Shown: positions 8,112-17,581, counted from the stretch's first letter. The stretch: DNA of 64,000 nucleotides from Halopiger djelfimassiliensis (GCF_000455365.1 NZ_HG315686.1:116695-180694); one strand, 5' to 3'. Program-made: numbers and translations. Notes: generated from the letters alone by a model not told the origin.

Positions 8112-9623
8112 TCAGTAGACGGCGTCTTTGATCTCCTCGCGGAGGTCGTCGAACTGCTCGAGATATTCGCGTCGTTCCGTCCGGAGGTCCTCGAGTGCCT
8201 CGTCGTAGTCATCGACGTGGTCGGGAACGTAGTACTCGTCGACATCGAGGCCGGGCACGGAGTCGGGGATCGTCAACCCGGTCCGGTCGTCGTCGGTCCA
8301 CTCGATCGTTCCACGGGCGGCCTCCGTGAGGATCGTGACGGACTCGGTAACGCCGATATCCGTGGATTTGTCGCCGAGATATCCCGTGTTGAGTACGTAA
8401 CAGTCCACGTCGAGGAGACTAATGAGTTCGTGGAAGGTGTTCCCTTCTTGGCCTTCGGAACCGATGATAAACGGGTTCGTACCGACGACCCGGATCGATT
8501 CCCCGGCCCGGGACGGATCGCCTGCGCTCGTCTGGATCGACTCGCCGAGCATGAACGCGACAGCGGCCTGCTCGTCCTCGAGTTTCGCGACCGGGGGCAT
8601 CAGGGGGTTTCGGGTGATGAAAAAGACCTGATCGATCCGGTCGAGGTCGATCTCGTCGGCGGCGCTCTCGAGTTGCTCGCGCTGGACGATCGCCCGCGAG
8701 TTCGAGGTGTAGCGGTCCTCGTCGAAATGGACCGTCCCGTCCTCGTCGACGGCGACGTTCTCGAGAATCGCCGATTCGTGGGTTGCCGCCTCGTAGAGTT
8801 CGGGCTGTTCGTCCCCATCGAGACCGATCGTCTTGATGAACAGTCCCTTGCCCTCGCTTCCGGCGACGGAGCCGTCCGGGAGGAGGCCACAGACGTCGTC
8901 CTGTAACATCGTGGCGTCTTCGGGCTCCTCGAGCCAGCAGCCGTGGGAGGTCAGCGTCGATTTGCCGGTCGCGGACAGGCCCATGAACACCTGTCCGACG
9001 GTGCGCAGGGAGCCGTCGTCGTCGCGGACGCGGACGCGTTTGCTGCCGGCGTGCAGCCCGAGACCGCCCTGCTGTTTGATGCGGTACATGAACAGTCGCA
9101 GGAACGATTTTTTCGCCTCGCCGGTGTAGTCGCTGCCGAGCACCGCAGTAAAGCCGTCCTCGGGGAGCACGCGGATGGCGGTTTCGTCGTAGTCGGGGAG
9201 CTGGACGGTATAGAGGTCGGGATCGCGGCCGTCGGCCGGTTCGAACAGGTTCGCCCACGCCATAGCGATTCGGGCGTGTTCGACGGGGACATAGAGGCGA
9301 CAGCAGAACGTTGCGTCCGGATGTCGCCCCATCAGCCGATCGACACAGATCATCTCGCGGTCGCCGGTCAGACCGATGGCGTCGTCGACGAGGGCGTGAT
9401 CGCGATCGGTGAACTCGTCGTCGACGGTGTTTTTCGTCCGATCGGCGCTCCGCGAACGGTAGTCGCTGACGTACGACGGGGAGCCGAACTCGGTCGTCGT
9501 CTCCTCGTGGGCAGCAAGGTCACGCAGTTCCCGGAGCGGGGGATTGTTCCGAACGTTCGACGCGGTCGTTGGATCGGGGAGCCGTCGGACCAACGGGCGG
9601 GACTCCGTCCCGGTTTCGGACAT
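8112..9623 (-). CDS. pckA: phosphoenolpyruvate carboxykinase (ATP)
   Basis: A 503-residue ATP-type PEPCK. The P-loop GLSATGKST is near residue 220, preceded by the substrate-site segment RIKQQGGLGLHAGSKRVRV and followed by LQDDVCGLLPDGS (metal-binding acidic residues) and FFITRNPLMPPVAKL. It converts oxaloacetate plus ATP to PEP, CO2 and ADP, the entry to gluconeogenesis in archaea that respire amino acids and organic acids. A TATA box 26-33 nt before the ATG points to a leaderless transcript, and nothing follows it closely, so it is likely monocistronic. Confidence 0.95.
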   Translation of the reverse strand: MSETGTESRPLVRRLPDPTTASNVRNNPPLRELRDLAAHEETTTEFGSPSYVSDYRSRSADRTKNTVDDEFTDRDHALVDDAIGLTGDREMICVDRLMGRHPDATFCCRLYVPVEHARIAMAWANLFEPADGRDPDLYTVQLPDYDETAIRVLPEDGFTAVLGSDYTGEAKKSFLRLFMYRIKQQGGLGLHAGSKRVRVRDDDGSLRTVGQVFMGLSATGKSTLTSHGCWLEEPEDATMLQDDVCGLLPDGSVAGSEGKGLFIKTIGLDGDEQPELYEAATHESAILENVAVDEDGTVHFDEDRYTSNSRAIVQREQLESAADEIDLDRIDQVFFITRNPLMPPVAKLEDEQAAVAFMLGESIQTSAGDPSRAGESIRVVGTNPFIIGSEGQEGNTFHELISLLDVDCYVLNTGYLGDKSTDIGVTESVTILTEAARGTIEWTDDDRTGLTIPDSVPGLDVDEYYVPDHVDDYDEALEDLRTERREYLEQFDDLREEIKDAVY

Positions 9624-9648
9624 ACGAGTTAACCACCACCACCCTGAT

Positions 9649-9656
9649 GTATAAAC
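9649..9656 (-). promoter_or_regulatory. pckA TATA box
   Basis: Minus strand GTTTATAC ending 26 nt upstream of the pckA ATG; no Shine-Dalgarno between it and the start. Confidence 0.55.
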
Positions 9657-9891
9657 GTGGAGGATTTTGACCGGAGTGTGTCACGACCTGTCCAACGAAT
9701 GGCTGACGTATGGCAGCTCGTGGCTGTCTGAAGCGCTGCGTGTCCGTCTCCGAATTCTCTGAAAAATGGTATTAGAATAGACAATTATGGATTAGTACTC
9801 GAGTCAGAATTAATTCTAATGTCGATTCATGCACGATCGGTTTATCCGGATCGAACGGTGGCTGTGGCCGGGGAGTGAGTCCGGTGGCCGT

Positions 9892-11340
9892 TCAGCCGTC
9901 TCGCTCGTCGAGGTTCACCGAGATGTTTTTCGTCTGTAGATACGAATCGAGCGCCTCGAGTCCCTTCTCGCGCCCGATGCCGCTTTTTTTCGTTCCGCCG
10001 AACGGCGTCTCGGTCGACCCGCCGAACCACTCGTTGACGTAGACGCTTCCGGCGTCGACCTCGCGGGCCATCGCGAGCGCCTGTTTGACGTCTTGGGAGA
10101 AGACGCCGCCGGTCAACCCGTAGTCGACGTCGTTGGCGATCGTAATCGCTTCCTCACGGTCGGAAAACGGGATCACCGTGAGTACCGGACCGAAGATTTC
10201 CTCCTGCGCGATTCGCATCTCCGGTTCGACGTCCGAGAAGACCGTCGGCGGAACGAACTGTCCCTCCCGCTCGGGGGGTTCCCCGCCGGTCTCGAGGGTC
10301 GCCCCTTCGGTGACGCCGATGTCGATGTAGTCGACGACCTTCTCGAAGTGTTCGGCGTGGTTGAGCGGACCCATATCCGGGTCATCCGTTCCGGGACCGA
10401 GCGTGTACGACTCGGCCCGCTCGACGATCCGCTCGAGGAACTCGTCGTAGATCGACTCGTGGACGAGGGCCCGATCGGCCGCCGAACAGATCTGGCCGGC
10501 GTTCGTGAAGATCCCGATCGCGGTCCAGAACACCGCTTCGTCGAGATCGGCGTCGGGCATCACGATCGCGGAGTTCTTCCCGCCGAGTTCGAGCGTCACG
10601 GGGGTGATCGTCTCCGCCGCCGACTCCATTACGGCCTGTCCGGTCGGGACGCTCCCGGTAAAGGTGAGCTGGTCGACGCCGTCGTGTGCGGTGAGCGCAG
10701 CACCGGGTTCCGAACCGCCGGGAACGACGTTTACGACGCCATCGGGAACGCCGGCCTCTCGACAGAGTTCCGCCAGATGCAACGCGGAAAGTGGCGTCGT
10801 CGGTGCGGGTTTGACGACGACCGTGTTGCCGGCGACCAGCGCGGGTGCGACGCCGCGAGCGGTGAGATTAAACGGGAAGTTCCACGGGACGACCTGCCCG
10901 CTTACGCCGTATGGCTCCCGAACGGTGACGTCGAGTTTGTCCTGTCCGAGCGGAATGCTTTTCCCCTCGAGTTTGTCCGCTGCGCCCGCGTAGTACTCGA
11001 AGAACCGCGCCGCGCCCTCGACGTCGGTTCGGGCCTGTGTGACGGGCTTTCCCTGATCGCGACTCTCGAGGTGTGCCAGGTCGTCAGCGTTGTCCCGAAT
11101 TTTCTCAGCGACCCGATGAACGATCCGACCGCGTTCGGCCGGCGTCTTCTCCTGCCACATCGCACTCGCCTCGCGGGCCGCCTCGACTGCACGGTCTACG
11201 TCCGCGGGCGTTGCCGTCGCGACACGGGCGATGGAGTCGCCGGTCGCGGGATCGGTCGTCGTGAAATACTCGTCGGTCGATGCCTCGACGTGTTCGCCAC
11301 CGATGAATAGCTGGTAGCGATCCTTCTCCGTAATTGACAT
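9892..11340 (-). CDS. NAD(P)-dependent aldehyde dehydrogenase (succinate-semialdehyde / betaine-aldehyde type)
   Basis: A 482-residue aldehyde dehydrogenase superfamily member. It shows VPWNFPFNL, the glycine-rich FTGSVPTGQ, the general-base segment ELGGKNSAIV, the catalytic Cys in GQICSAADR (about residue 290) and the C-terminal EIFGPVLTVIPF. The general reaction is aldehyde to acid with NAD(P)+. Substrate cannot be fixed; succinate-semialdehyde, betaine aldehyde and lactaldehyde enzymes all share these features. The start MSITEKDRYQLFIGGEH is chosen because the family begins there; upstream codons form an arginine-rich non-homologous extension. Confidence 0.9.
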   Translation of the reverse strand: MSITEKDRYQLFIGGEHVEASTDEYFTTTDPATGDSIARVATATPADVDRAVEAAREASAMWQEKTPAERGRIVHRVAEKIRDNADDLAHLESRDQGKPVTQARTDVEGAARFFEYYAGAADKLEGKSIPLGQDKLDVTVREPYGVSGQVVPWNFPFNLTARGVAPALVAGNTVVVKPAPTTPLSALHLAELCREAGVPDGVVNVVPGGSEPGAALTAHDGVDQLTFTGSVPTGQAVMESAAETITPVTLELGGKNSAIVMPDADLDEAVFWTAIGIFTNAGQICSAADRALVHESIYDEFLERIVERAESYTLGPGTDDPDMGPLNHAEHFEKVVDYIDIGVTEGATLETGGEPPEREGQFVPPTVFSDVEPEMRIAQEEIFGPVLTVIPFSDREEAITIANDVDYGLTGGVFSQDVKQALAMAREVDAGSVYVNEWFGGSTETPFGGTKKSGIGREKGLEALDSYLQTKNISVNLDERDG

Positions 11341-11677
11341 AGGTTCCTCGCAGCGGCACCGCGTCGATGGGTTCGATACACCGCTGTGGGTCGTGTAACG
11401 AGCTCGGATCAAATAACTATATTTATAATATGATGTATATATTAATCACATCTAGTTTCCCTCAACGGTTTCGAGAACCATTCTGATGCTGATTCCAGTT
11501 ACTTCGGCGGCAGGTGTGGAACTCCCTCGAGCGGTCGGCGTGCTCCCGACCGAACCGTTCTCGGCTGATGCGGGACGGACGCCGCTATTGCGGTTGTTTC
11601 CCGTGCTGCCGTCGCTGATTTTCACATCTGGTACTCGAAGCCAAAGTTCCAAGAGGGGGGTCTGCTATGTCGCGTCC
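11341..11677. other. intergenic region, AT-rich promoter section plus possible gene remnant
   Basis: About 11408-11455 is very AT-rich and holds several TATA-like elements that could serve the aldehyde dehydrogenase. On the minus strand, 11452-11664 reads as an open frame (LELWLRVPDVKI ... VTGISIRMVLETVEGN) without an ATG or GTG start and with Ser/Thr/Asn-rich content; it may be the 3' end of a lost gene. I do not recognise it. Confidence 0.25.
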
Positions 11678-13405
11678 ATGATAGTCGGTCTCGATATCGG
11701 CACGGATGCGATCCGGTCGGCCGTCGACGGTGCCGACGGGCCGGCGATCGAGTCGGTCCCGGCGATCGTCCTTCCGGTGACGGAGTCGACCCTCGAGTCG
11801 GCGTCGCTCTCGCCGGCTGACGGTCGACTCGTCGAAGCGGGTGAGACGACGTACGTGGTCGGTTCGGATGCAGCGGCCGTCGCCGAGACGGTCGACGCCG
11901 AGCCACAGCCGCTGTTTTCGACCGAACGGCTCGCGTCCGAAGGGGACATCGAACTCGCCCTCGAGACGATCGTCGACTCGGTTCTCACGGCGTCCTCGTC
12001 CGACCGGCTCTGTTATACGCTGTCCGGTACGCCCGTCGATGCCGAGGAGCCGGCAACGTCCCATCGCGAGACCATCGAATCGGTGATCGCCGATCCCGAC
12101 TCCACGACGCCGATCAGCAAGGGGTTCGCGGTCGTCTACGATCAACTCGAGGGGGACAACTTCACCGGCCTCGGCATCTGCATCGGGGCACAGGTGACAA
12201 GCGCCACGCTCGCGTACTACGGTGTCCCGGCGATGTCCGTTTCGATCGGAACCGGGAGCGACTGGATCGTCGAACGGGCAGCCGGCGAGACCGGCCACGA
12301 CCCCGCGAAGGTCAGGGACGTTCTCGAGGCGTTCGATCTCGACCCCGATGCGGCGACGGGGGGAATCGAACGTGCGCTCGCACAGGCCCACGACGATTTC
12401 GTCGGTGACCTCGCCGACGCGATACGGGAGGCGGCCGACGAAGGCGACGTCCAGCAGGGGCTTTCGGTACCGATCGCCGTCGGCGGGACGGGCGCGGTCG
12501 AGGGTATCGAATATCTGCTCGGCGGCCGATTCGATGCAGCAAACCTCCCGTTTTCGATTCGCGGCGTTCGGCGGGCCGACGATCCGGCGACGAGCGCCGC
12601 CAGAGGGGCCCTCGCGGCGGCCCGGGACGACGTCGATGTCGACGAAGACGGACTCTGGTCCGACCCCGAGTCCAACGCGACGAGTCCCGCAAGCGGAGAT
12701 GGGAAAACGGGACCGTCACCTCCCGACACCGAAGCCGAGACCGTCGATGTGCGCGTTCCAGGTGCTGCTGCGGATGATCGCCAGTCCCGTTCGTTCGATA
12801 CCGGCTGCTCCGCGGACGACGCCGCCCGGGCCGACGACGCGATCGAGCAACTGTTCGATCGACTCGCGAACCGCGACGACGAGATCCGATCGATCGACGC
12901 GGCCGTCGACGACCTCTCCGAATCGCTGGGGGATCTCGAAGATCGAACGCCGTCGACCGACGACGTCACAGCCCTCGAGGAGCGTCTCGATGACCTCGGG
13001 GACCGCGCCGAAACCCTCGAGGAACGAACGGCCGGGTTCGGCGAGCGTCTGTCCGCCCTCGAATCGCGTCCCGACGAAACGACGCTTTCGGCGGTGACCG
13101 ACGACGTCGAGTCGCTCGAGGCCGCCATCGAGAGCGTCCGGTCGGACCTCGAGGCCGTCGAGGGACAACTCACCGAGGCGGCGACGCGAGACGAGGAAAT
13201 CGACGCGCTTCGGGCCGATATCGAGGAGATCCGGGCGGACGCACAGTCGCCGACGGCCATCGCAGCGCCGATAGCTGCTGGCGGCGGTGCGGCGGGAACC
13301 GTCGCCGGAGGCGTCGCGGCGACGAGCGGGAATGGGACGATCGGGGCCGCGGCGATCGGTCTCGGGATCGTACTGCTCGCGGTCGCGGTGGCGCTCGCTC
13401 GCTGA
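11678..13405 (+). CDS. actin-like/ASKHA ATPase with C-terminal coiled coil and membrane anchor
   Basis: A 575-residue protein in three parts. Residues 1 to about 320 look like an actin/Hsp70-fold ATPase: phosphate-1 loop GLDIGTDAIRSA at residue 3, phosphate-2 region LGICIGAQVTSATLAYYG and the adenosine motif IAVGGTGAVEGIEYLL. A Pro/Ser/Asp linker follows, then a coiled coil at about 386-522 with repeated leucine/glutamate heptads (LEERLDDLGDRAETLEERTA), a Gly/Ala-rich hinge, and one transmembrane helix ending at the last residue (GAAAIGLGIVLLAVAVALAR). Haloarchaea have cytoskeletal actin homologues (salactin, volactin); whether this is one of them I cannot prove. The membrane tail suggests a cell-envelope or shape role. 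Confidence 0.7.
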   Translation: MIVGLDIGTDAIRSAVDGADGPAIESVPAIVLPVTESTLESASLSPADGRLVEAGETTYVVGSDAAAVAETVDAEPQPLFSTERLASEGDIELALETIVDSVLTASSSDRLCYTLSGTPVDAEEPATSHRETIESVIADPDSTTPISKGFAVVYDQLEGDNFTGLGICIGAQVTSATLAYYGVPAMSVSIGTGSDWIVERAAGETGHDPAKVRDVLEAFDLDPDAATGGIERALAQAHDDFVGDLADAIREAADEGDVQQGLSVPIAVGGTGAVEGIEYLLGGRFDAANLPFSIRGVRRADDPATSAARGALAAARDDVDVDEDGLWSDPESNATSPASGDGKTGPSPPDTEAETVDVRVPGAAADDRQSRSFDTGCSADDAARADDAIEQLFDRLANRDDEIRSIDAAVDDLSESLGDLEDRTPSTDDVTALEERLDDLGDRAETLEERTAGFGERLSALESRPDETTLSAVTDDVESLEAAIESVRSDLEAVEGQLTEAATRDEEIDALRADIEEIRADAQSPTAIAAPIAAGGGAAGTVAGGVAATSGNGTIGAAAIGLGIVLLAVAVALAR

Positions 13406-13484
13406 ACCGCGGGATTCGGACGACCGATGAGCAAATCCGGTGGCACCGCTTCCCGGCGTGGTCGCGCGTTCGGCCGACAGTCGG

Positions 13485-13616
13485 TTAGTCTCGGATCAAC
13501 TCGACGTTGCGCATCTCGCCCCCACACTGTCGACAGGTGCTCACGAGCGTGCCGGCGGCCATTTCTCGGCGGCCACACTGGAGACATTCGTACTCGCGTG
13601 GGTCCGCGAGTGGCAT
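13485..13616 (-). CDS. rubrerythrin-like small zinc-ribbon protein
   Basis: A 43-residue protein, MPLADPREYECLQCG onward, with two CxxC pairs: CLQCG and CRQCGG. The spacing is that of the rubredoxin/rubrerythrin-like domain found in many small haloarchaeal proteins, expected to bind one zinc or iron. It is transcribed away from the actin-like gene and lies just downstream of the MFS gene on the same strand. Function unknown. Confidence 0.75.
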   Translation of the reverse strand: MPLADPREYECLQCGRREMAAGTLVSTCRQCGGEMRNVELIRD

Positions 13617-13681
13617 AACGATACGTTCGTTGCCGGTGTATGTTAACGCTTTCCACGGTTGCGTGTTCGAGGAACGGGGCG

Positions 13682-14902
13682 TCAGTCCGACTCGAAAAGC
13701 CAGAGCACTACCGCAAGCACGGTCGCGGCGACGACCGAGGCCGTCAGTAGCCAGAACGCCGGGCGGAAGCCGACCGTTTCCGACAGCGCTCCGACGACCG
13801 CGGGAGCGACAGCCCCTGCGGCCATCAACAGCGTTCGGACGACGCCTAACCCGCCGCCGGCGAGGTCGTCGGGGATCGCCGCCATCAGATACGCGCCTCG
13901 AACGGGGCGAAACCCGTGTGATCCGATCCCGACGGCGACGAGTAGCGCTCCGAGCGCGATCGGCCCCGCCGTTCCGGTCAGCGAGACGAACGCAACCAGT
14001 GCACTCGAGGCCAGTCCGAGCGTTGCAGTGACGATCGGGAGCTGGCCGACCCGATCGCTGAGGTCGCCGGTCACGAGTTGCACGAGGCTCGCGAGGAACA
14101 GTCCGCTGTAGAGGAATCCGGCCGTTGCTTCCGTCAACCCCGCTTCTTCGGTCAGGTACAGCGGTGCGAACGCGACGAACCCGTTGTAGGTGAACGAAAA
14201 CAGCACCGTCAACAGCGCGAAGGCCGAAAACTGCCAATCGCGAAAGAGCGCCACGTACCGGTCGACCCCGTCGGTGCCGATGCTGACGGCGGTCGCGTTC
14301 GGTTCGTCCGACACGCGGGTCCGGGCCTGCCTTCGAAACGCGGCGGCGAGCGCGAGACCGACGACTCCAGCAGCCAGATACACCAGTCGCCAGCCCGCTC
14401 CCAGCCCGAAGGTGATGCCCGTGACTGCGACGACGGCAGCGGGCGCGACGACCCCGCCGAAGGCCCCGAACGTGTCCAAAACGCCGAGCGCCCTGCCGGT
14501 CCGTGCGGGATAGGCGCGTGACAACAGCCGTACTGCGACGGTCTTGTGCGCGCCGGTTCCGGCACCCATGACGAGCATCGCCCCCACGAGGACGACGAAC
14601 GGCGAATCGACGACCAGGGCAAGCGACGCGACCGTCGCGACGAGTGCACCCGCCGTGATGACGGTCACTGATCCGAGGCGATCGGCGAGAACGCCCGACG
14701 GAAACTGCATGGCCGCATAGACGAGCATAAACCCGGTGAACGCGGTTCCGAGGGCGGCGTTCGAGACGCCGTAACTCGCGCGGAACGAGCCGAAAAGCGG
14801 CGGGAACGTGTACCGAAGGAACTTCGCGAGAAACCAGATCCCCGCCGTCAACAGGAGCACGTCGAAGCGGGCGACCCGCCGGACCGCCTTGGAAACCACC
14901 AT
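13682..14902 (-). CDS. MFS transporter
   Basis: A 406-residue major facilitator with twelve predicted membrane segments. The loop between segments 2 and 3 carries the MFS signature GVLADRLGSVTVI (D-R-x-G), repeated in degenerate form in the second half as GDLSDRVGQLPIV. The start MVVSKAVRRVARFDVLLLTAG is preferred over an ATG 20 codons upstream because the family has a short cytoplasmic N-terminus. The substrate is unknown. Confidence 0.85.
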   Translation of the reverse strand: MVVSKAVRRVARFDVLLLTAGIWFLAKFLRYTFPPLFGSFRASYGVSNAALGTAFTGFMLVYAAMQFPSGVLADRLGSVTVITAGALVATVASLALVVDSPFVVLVGAMLVMGAGTGAHKTVAVRLLSRAYPARTGRALGVLDTFGAFGGVVAPAAVVAVTGITFGLGAGWRLVYLAAGVVGLALAAAFRRQARTRVSDEPNATAVSIGTDGVDRYVALFRDWQFSAFALLTVLFSFTYNGFVAFAPLYLTEEAGLTEATAGFLYSGLFLASLVQLVTGDLSDRVGQLPIVTATLGLASSALVAFVSLTGTAGPIALGALLVAVGIGSHGFRPVRGAYLMAAIPDDLAGGGLGVVRTLLMAAGAVAPAVVGALSETVGFRPAFWLLTASVVAATVLAVVLWLFESD

Positions 14903-15078
14903 TCGGTTCCCAGAGGCGTCCGCGGTGACGAGAATCCTCCGATCGAGATGCGGCGCACCCACCCTCGCGTTCCCCCGAAGCGCCCGATAGCCGTGATCAT
15001 TCGAGACGACGTTCGCCGAACGAAGACTTAAGGTGATAATATGGCATATCTATTATATTGCTCCTTAACCGGTGAACC

Positions 15079-15087
15079 TTATATACT
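15079..15087 (+). promoter_or_regulatory. TATA box of the small zinc-finger gene
   Basis: CTTATATAC ends 24 nt before the ATG at 15112, an arrangement expected of a leaderless transcript. Confidence 0.6.
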
Positions 15088-15111
15088 CGTTCGTGGTCGA
15101 ATCGAGTACCG

Positions 15112-15288
15112 ATGACAGTACACACCGAGTGGGTCGATCCGATCACCTGTCCGTTCTGTGGCGACGAACTCGCATCGCCGGGTGCCGGGTTCGTCGATCA
15201 CATCGACGAGAGTACCGACTGCGAAACCGGTTTCGAGCAGTGGCGGGAGAACGTGTCCGGAGATCTCGCCGGCGAATGGTCGGGCTAA
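15112..15288 (+). CDS. small C2-H-C-like zinc-finger protein (DUF7501-like)
   Basis: A 58-residue protein. ITCPFCGDELASPGAGFVDHI contains a CxxC pair, followed by His and a later Cys (HIDESTDCETGF), giving a C2-H-C set for one zinc. The end GDLAGEWSG is conserved in small haloarchaeal proteins I recall as DUF7501; the family name is from memory. A TATA box stands at the leaderless distance. Function unknown, possibly protein or nucleic-acid binding. Confidence 0.7.
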   Translation: MTVHTEWVDPITCPFCGDELASPGAGFVDHIDESTDCETGFEQWRENVSGDLAGEWSG

Positions 15289-15304
15289 CGCAGCGACGGA
15301 TCGG

Positions 15305-15775
15305 TTACTCGAAGTCCGGCAGATCCTCGGGCGGTTCGTACTCCGCTTCCCAGTCGATGTACTCCTCTTTGAGGACGACCGAGACGATCTGCCCGAGTTC
15401 GGTGAGTTCGGCGTTGATCGAGGAGACGGTCCCCCAGGTATCGAGGTCGGGATGGTACTCCCGAACCTGCCAGTCTTCGGGAATCCCCGGCGCGTGGTAG
15501 CCGACCCGGTCGGCGAAATCGTCCCAGAAGAAGTCGAACTCCGCAAAGAGATCGAGATCGCGGATGATCTCGTACTCCCGCTCGTCGAGGTCGGTCCCGT
15601 CGAGCCACTCGTCGACGGCTTGCTCCCATGCACCCTCCGCGAGGAACGTCTCGAGTTCCTCGCGTCGGTAGTCGATCTCGTCGGCTCCGTCGGCGCTGAT
15701 CGTGGCGTCGTCGTACTCGTTCGGATCGACGAACTCCAGTTCCGGCGGATCGGGTGGTTCGACCTCGAGTCCCAT
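15305..15775 (-). CDS. conserved acidic haloarchaeal protein of unknown function
   Basis: A 156-residue soluble acidic protein starting MGLEVEPPDPPELEF. It is rich in aromatic and acidic residues (FAEFDFFWDDFADRVGYHAPGIPEDW) and ends EYEPPEDLPDFE; no metal ligands, Walker motif, or membrane segment is seen. The start is placed at this Met because the preceding in-frame codons are arginine-rich. It ends 16 nt past the stop of the convergent zinc-finger gene. Role not recognised. Confidence 0.65.
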   Translation of the reverse strand: MGLEVEPPDPPELEFVDPNEYDDATISADGADEIDYRREELETFLAEGAWEQAVDEWLDGTDLDEREYEIIRDLDLFAEFDFFWDDFADRVGYHAPGIPEDWQVREYHPDLDTWGTVSSINAELTELGQIVSVVLKEEYIDWEAEYEPPEDLPDFE

Positions 15776-15894
15776 GCGCGGACGTAGGCCCGGTCGCGGG
15801 ATAAGGATTCTCACCTCCGTGTACCGCTTGCCGACTCCGTGCCGGCGCACGGCATTCCCGTACAGTTATTTCTGTCGGACGGGTTACGTTACGT

Positions 15895-16293
15895 ATGGCC
15901 AGCGAGAGCGACGGCAGTGACTACAGCCTCACGGAGATTTTCGCAATAAAGTTCGTTCTGGCCGACATCCTGATCATCGCCGTCCTGTTACTGGGCGGTC
16001 CGTTGTACGCGCTTGCGATCACCGCGTTGTTCGTGCTCAGTACGTTTCTGATCTGGTATCTCACACAACGAACCGGGACGGAACCGGATCGGACCCACGA
16101 GGCCGACTCCTCGTCTCCGTCCCGCGCCGGTTCCGAGCGCGATCCCGTCACGAAACTCCAGAACCGGTACGCCGCCGGTGAACTCTCCGAATCGGAGTTC
16201 GAGGAGAAACTCGAGCGGTTGATCGACGCCAACGAGCGCGCCGAAGCCGCGGGCGTGGATACGGCGGAGTTGTCGCTGGAGCGCACGAGCTGA
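15895..16293 (+). CDS. SHOCT domain membrane protein
   Basis: A 132-residue protein with two N-terminal hydrophobic helices (IKFVLADILIIAVLLLGG and YALAITALFVLSTFLIWYL), a polar linker, and a C-terminal SHOCT domain, DPVTKLQNRYAAGELSESEF followed by EEKLERLI. SHOCT domains are short two-helix oligomerisation modules at protein ends. A small membrane protein of this design is common in Halobacteria and has no known function. Confidence 0.8.
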   Translation: MASESDGSDYSLTEIFAIKFVLADILIIAVLLLGGPLYALAITALFVLSTFLIWYLTQRTGTEPDRTHEADSSSPSRAGSERDPVTKLQNRYAAGELSESEFEEKLERLIDANERAEAAGVDTAELSLERTS

Positions 16294-16370
16294 GACGGCC
16301 GGCGAGGCGGCGTCCGTCAGCGGGGGCTGCGATCCAAACACTCAATCGCCGGTCGATCCTACGATCGACG

Positions 16371-17150
16371 ATGACCGACTACGAGGCGGCGATCCTCGAC
16401 GTCGACGGGACGATCGTCCGCGGCGAAACGCTGCTGCCGGACGTAACGGACGGACTACACGCGCTCGAGGACGCTGGCTGCTCGCGGCTGCTGTTTTCGA
16501 ACAATCCCACGCGTGGCAGCGACCACTACCGCGGGAAACTCACCCCGCACGGAATCGACGTCGATCCCGGACACGTCCTCACCTCGGCGACGCTCTCGGC
16601 GGAGTTTCTCGCGACGACCCATCCCGACGCAACGGTTTATCTGGTCGGTGGGGAGCGACTCGAGACCATTCTCGAGGACGCGACCGTCGAGCTGACGAGC
16701 GACCCCGACGTGGCCGATGTCGTCCTCGGGTCGTTCGACGACTCGTTCTCCTACGAGACGCTCCGGGATGCACTGCGAGCGCTCGAGGACGACGTTCCGT
16801 TCTACGGGACCGATCCCGACGCGACGATCCCGGTCGACGACGGACTGATTCCCGGATCGGGCGCGATCCTCGCCGCGATGGAGGCCGTCGCCGGCCGCGA
16901 ACCCGACGCGATCCTCGGCAAACCGTCGGCGATCGCCGCCGAGGCCGCGACGAACCGACTCGGCGTCGATCCGGCCGAGACGCTCGTCGTCGGCGATCGA
17001 CTCGACACCGACATCGCGCTCGGAAACCGGGCCGGAATGACGACGGCGGTCGTCCTTACCGGCGTGACGGACCGGACCGACATCCCGGATGCGGCCATCG
17101 AACCCGACTACGTGCTCGAGTCGCTCGCCGAACTCGAGACGCTTCTCTGA
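16371..17150 (+). CDS. HAD superfamily subfamily IIA hydrolase (NagD-like)
   Basis: A 259-residue HAD phosphatase. Motif I is DVDGTIVRG (residues 9-17, nucleophile Asp), motif II LLFSNNPTR, and motif III/IV LVVGDRLDTDIALGNRAGMT with the Mg-binding Asp residues. The IIA subfamily cap lies between motifs II and III. NagD-type enzymes dephosphorylate sugar phosphates, nucleotides or phosphoglycolate; the physiological substrate cannot be read here. Confidence 0.88.
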   Translation: MTDYEAAILDVDGTIVRGETLLPDVTDGLHALEDAGCSRLLFSNNPTRGSDHYRGKLTPHGIDVDPGHVLTSATLSAEFLATTHPDATVYLVGGERLETILEDATVELTSDPDVADVVLGSFDDSFSYETLRDALRALEDDVPFYGTDPDATIPVDDGLIPGSGAILAAMEAVAGREPDAILGKPSAIAAEAATNRLGVDPAETLVVGDRLDTDIALGNRAGMTTAVVLTGVTDRTDIPDAAIEPDYVLESLAELETLL

Positions 17151-17231
17151 TCGCCGGACCGATCGTATGGCGTCGTCTCCGACCGACCCGAACGGAATAT
17201 ATTTATCCGGTTCAGTCACGATACTCAAGGT

Positions 17232-17435
17232 ATGAGGGAACGACTCATTCCAGTCCTTCGACGCGCCCGCTATGCGGCGATCGGTGCGGCCGTCGGGGCC
17301 GCGATCGGCGGATTGTTCGACCGAAACGCGGCGAGTACCGGCGGAGCCATCGGCGGGTTCGTGGGTGCTCTCATCGCCGATACCCGCGGAACGGCCAGTA
17401 ACTACCTCGAGGACGTCAAAGAGCGGACCGGCTAG
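17232..17435 (+). CDS. small glycine-zipper membrane protein
   Basis: A 67-residue protein with a basic N-terminus (MRERLIPVLRRARYA) and a glycine-zipper pattern AAIGAAVGAAIGGLF ... GGAIGGFVGALIAD, forming two close-packed helices in a membrane. A TATA-like ATATATTTAT sits at 17197-17206, 26 nt before the start. Glycine-zipper proteins associate with membranes and stress responses; nothing more specific can be said. Confidence 0.65.
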   Translation: MRERLIPVLRRARYAAIGAAVGAAIGGLFDRNAASTGGAIGGFVGALIADTRGTASNYLEDVKERTG

Positions 17436-17581
17436 CTGGTCGGTTCTCGGACGACCGCTCGCACCGCCGGCCACAGTGCTCCGAAGCGACGCGTCGTCCT
17501 TGCTCGATATTCGACGCGTCGATATGTCAATCAGTAACGTATCTCAAGAACGACTATGTTCTCCTCGTCCAGTTATCGTGT

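Noticed and set aside
7859..8131. A 90-codon plus-strand frame between the acidic protein gene and pckA
   Set aside because: No family resemblance, overlaps the 3' end of pckA and has no convincing promoter.
10093..11310. A 405-codon plus-strand frame opposite the aldehyde dehydrogenase
   Set aside because: Antisense shadow of a clear enzyme; composition is Arg/Asp/Val-rich with no recognisable motif.
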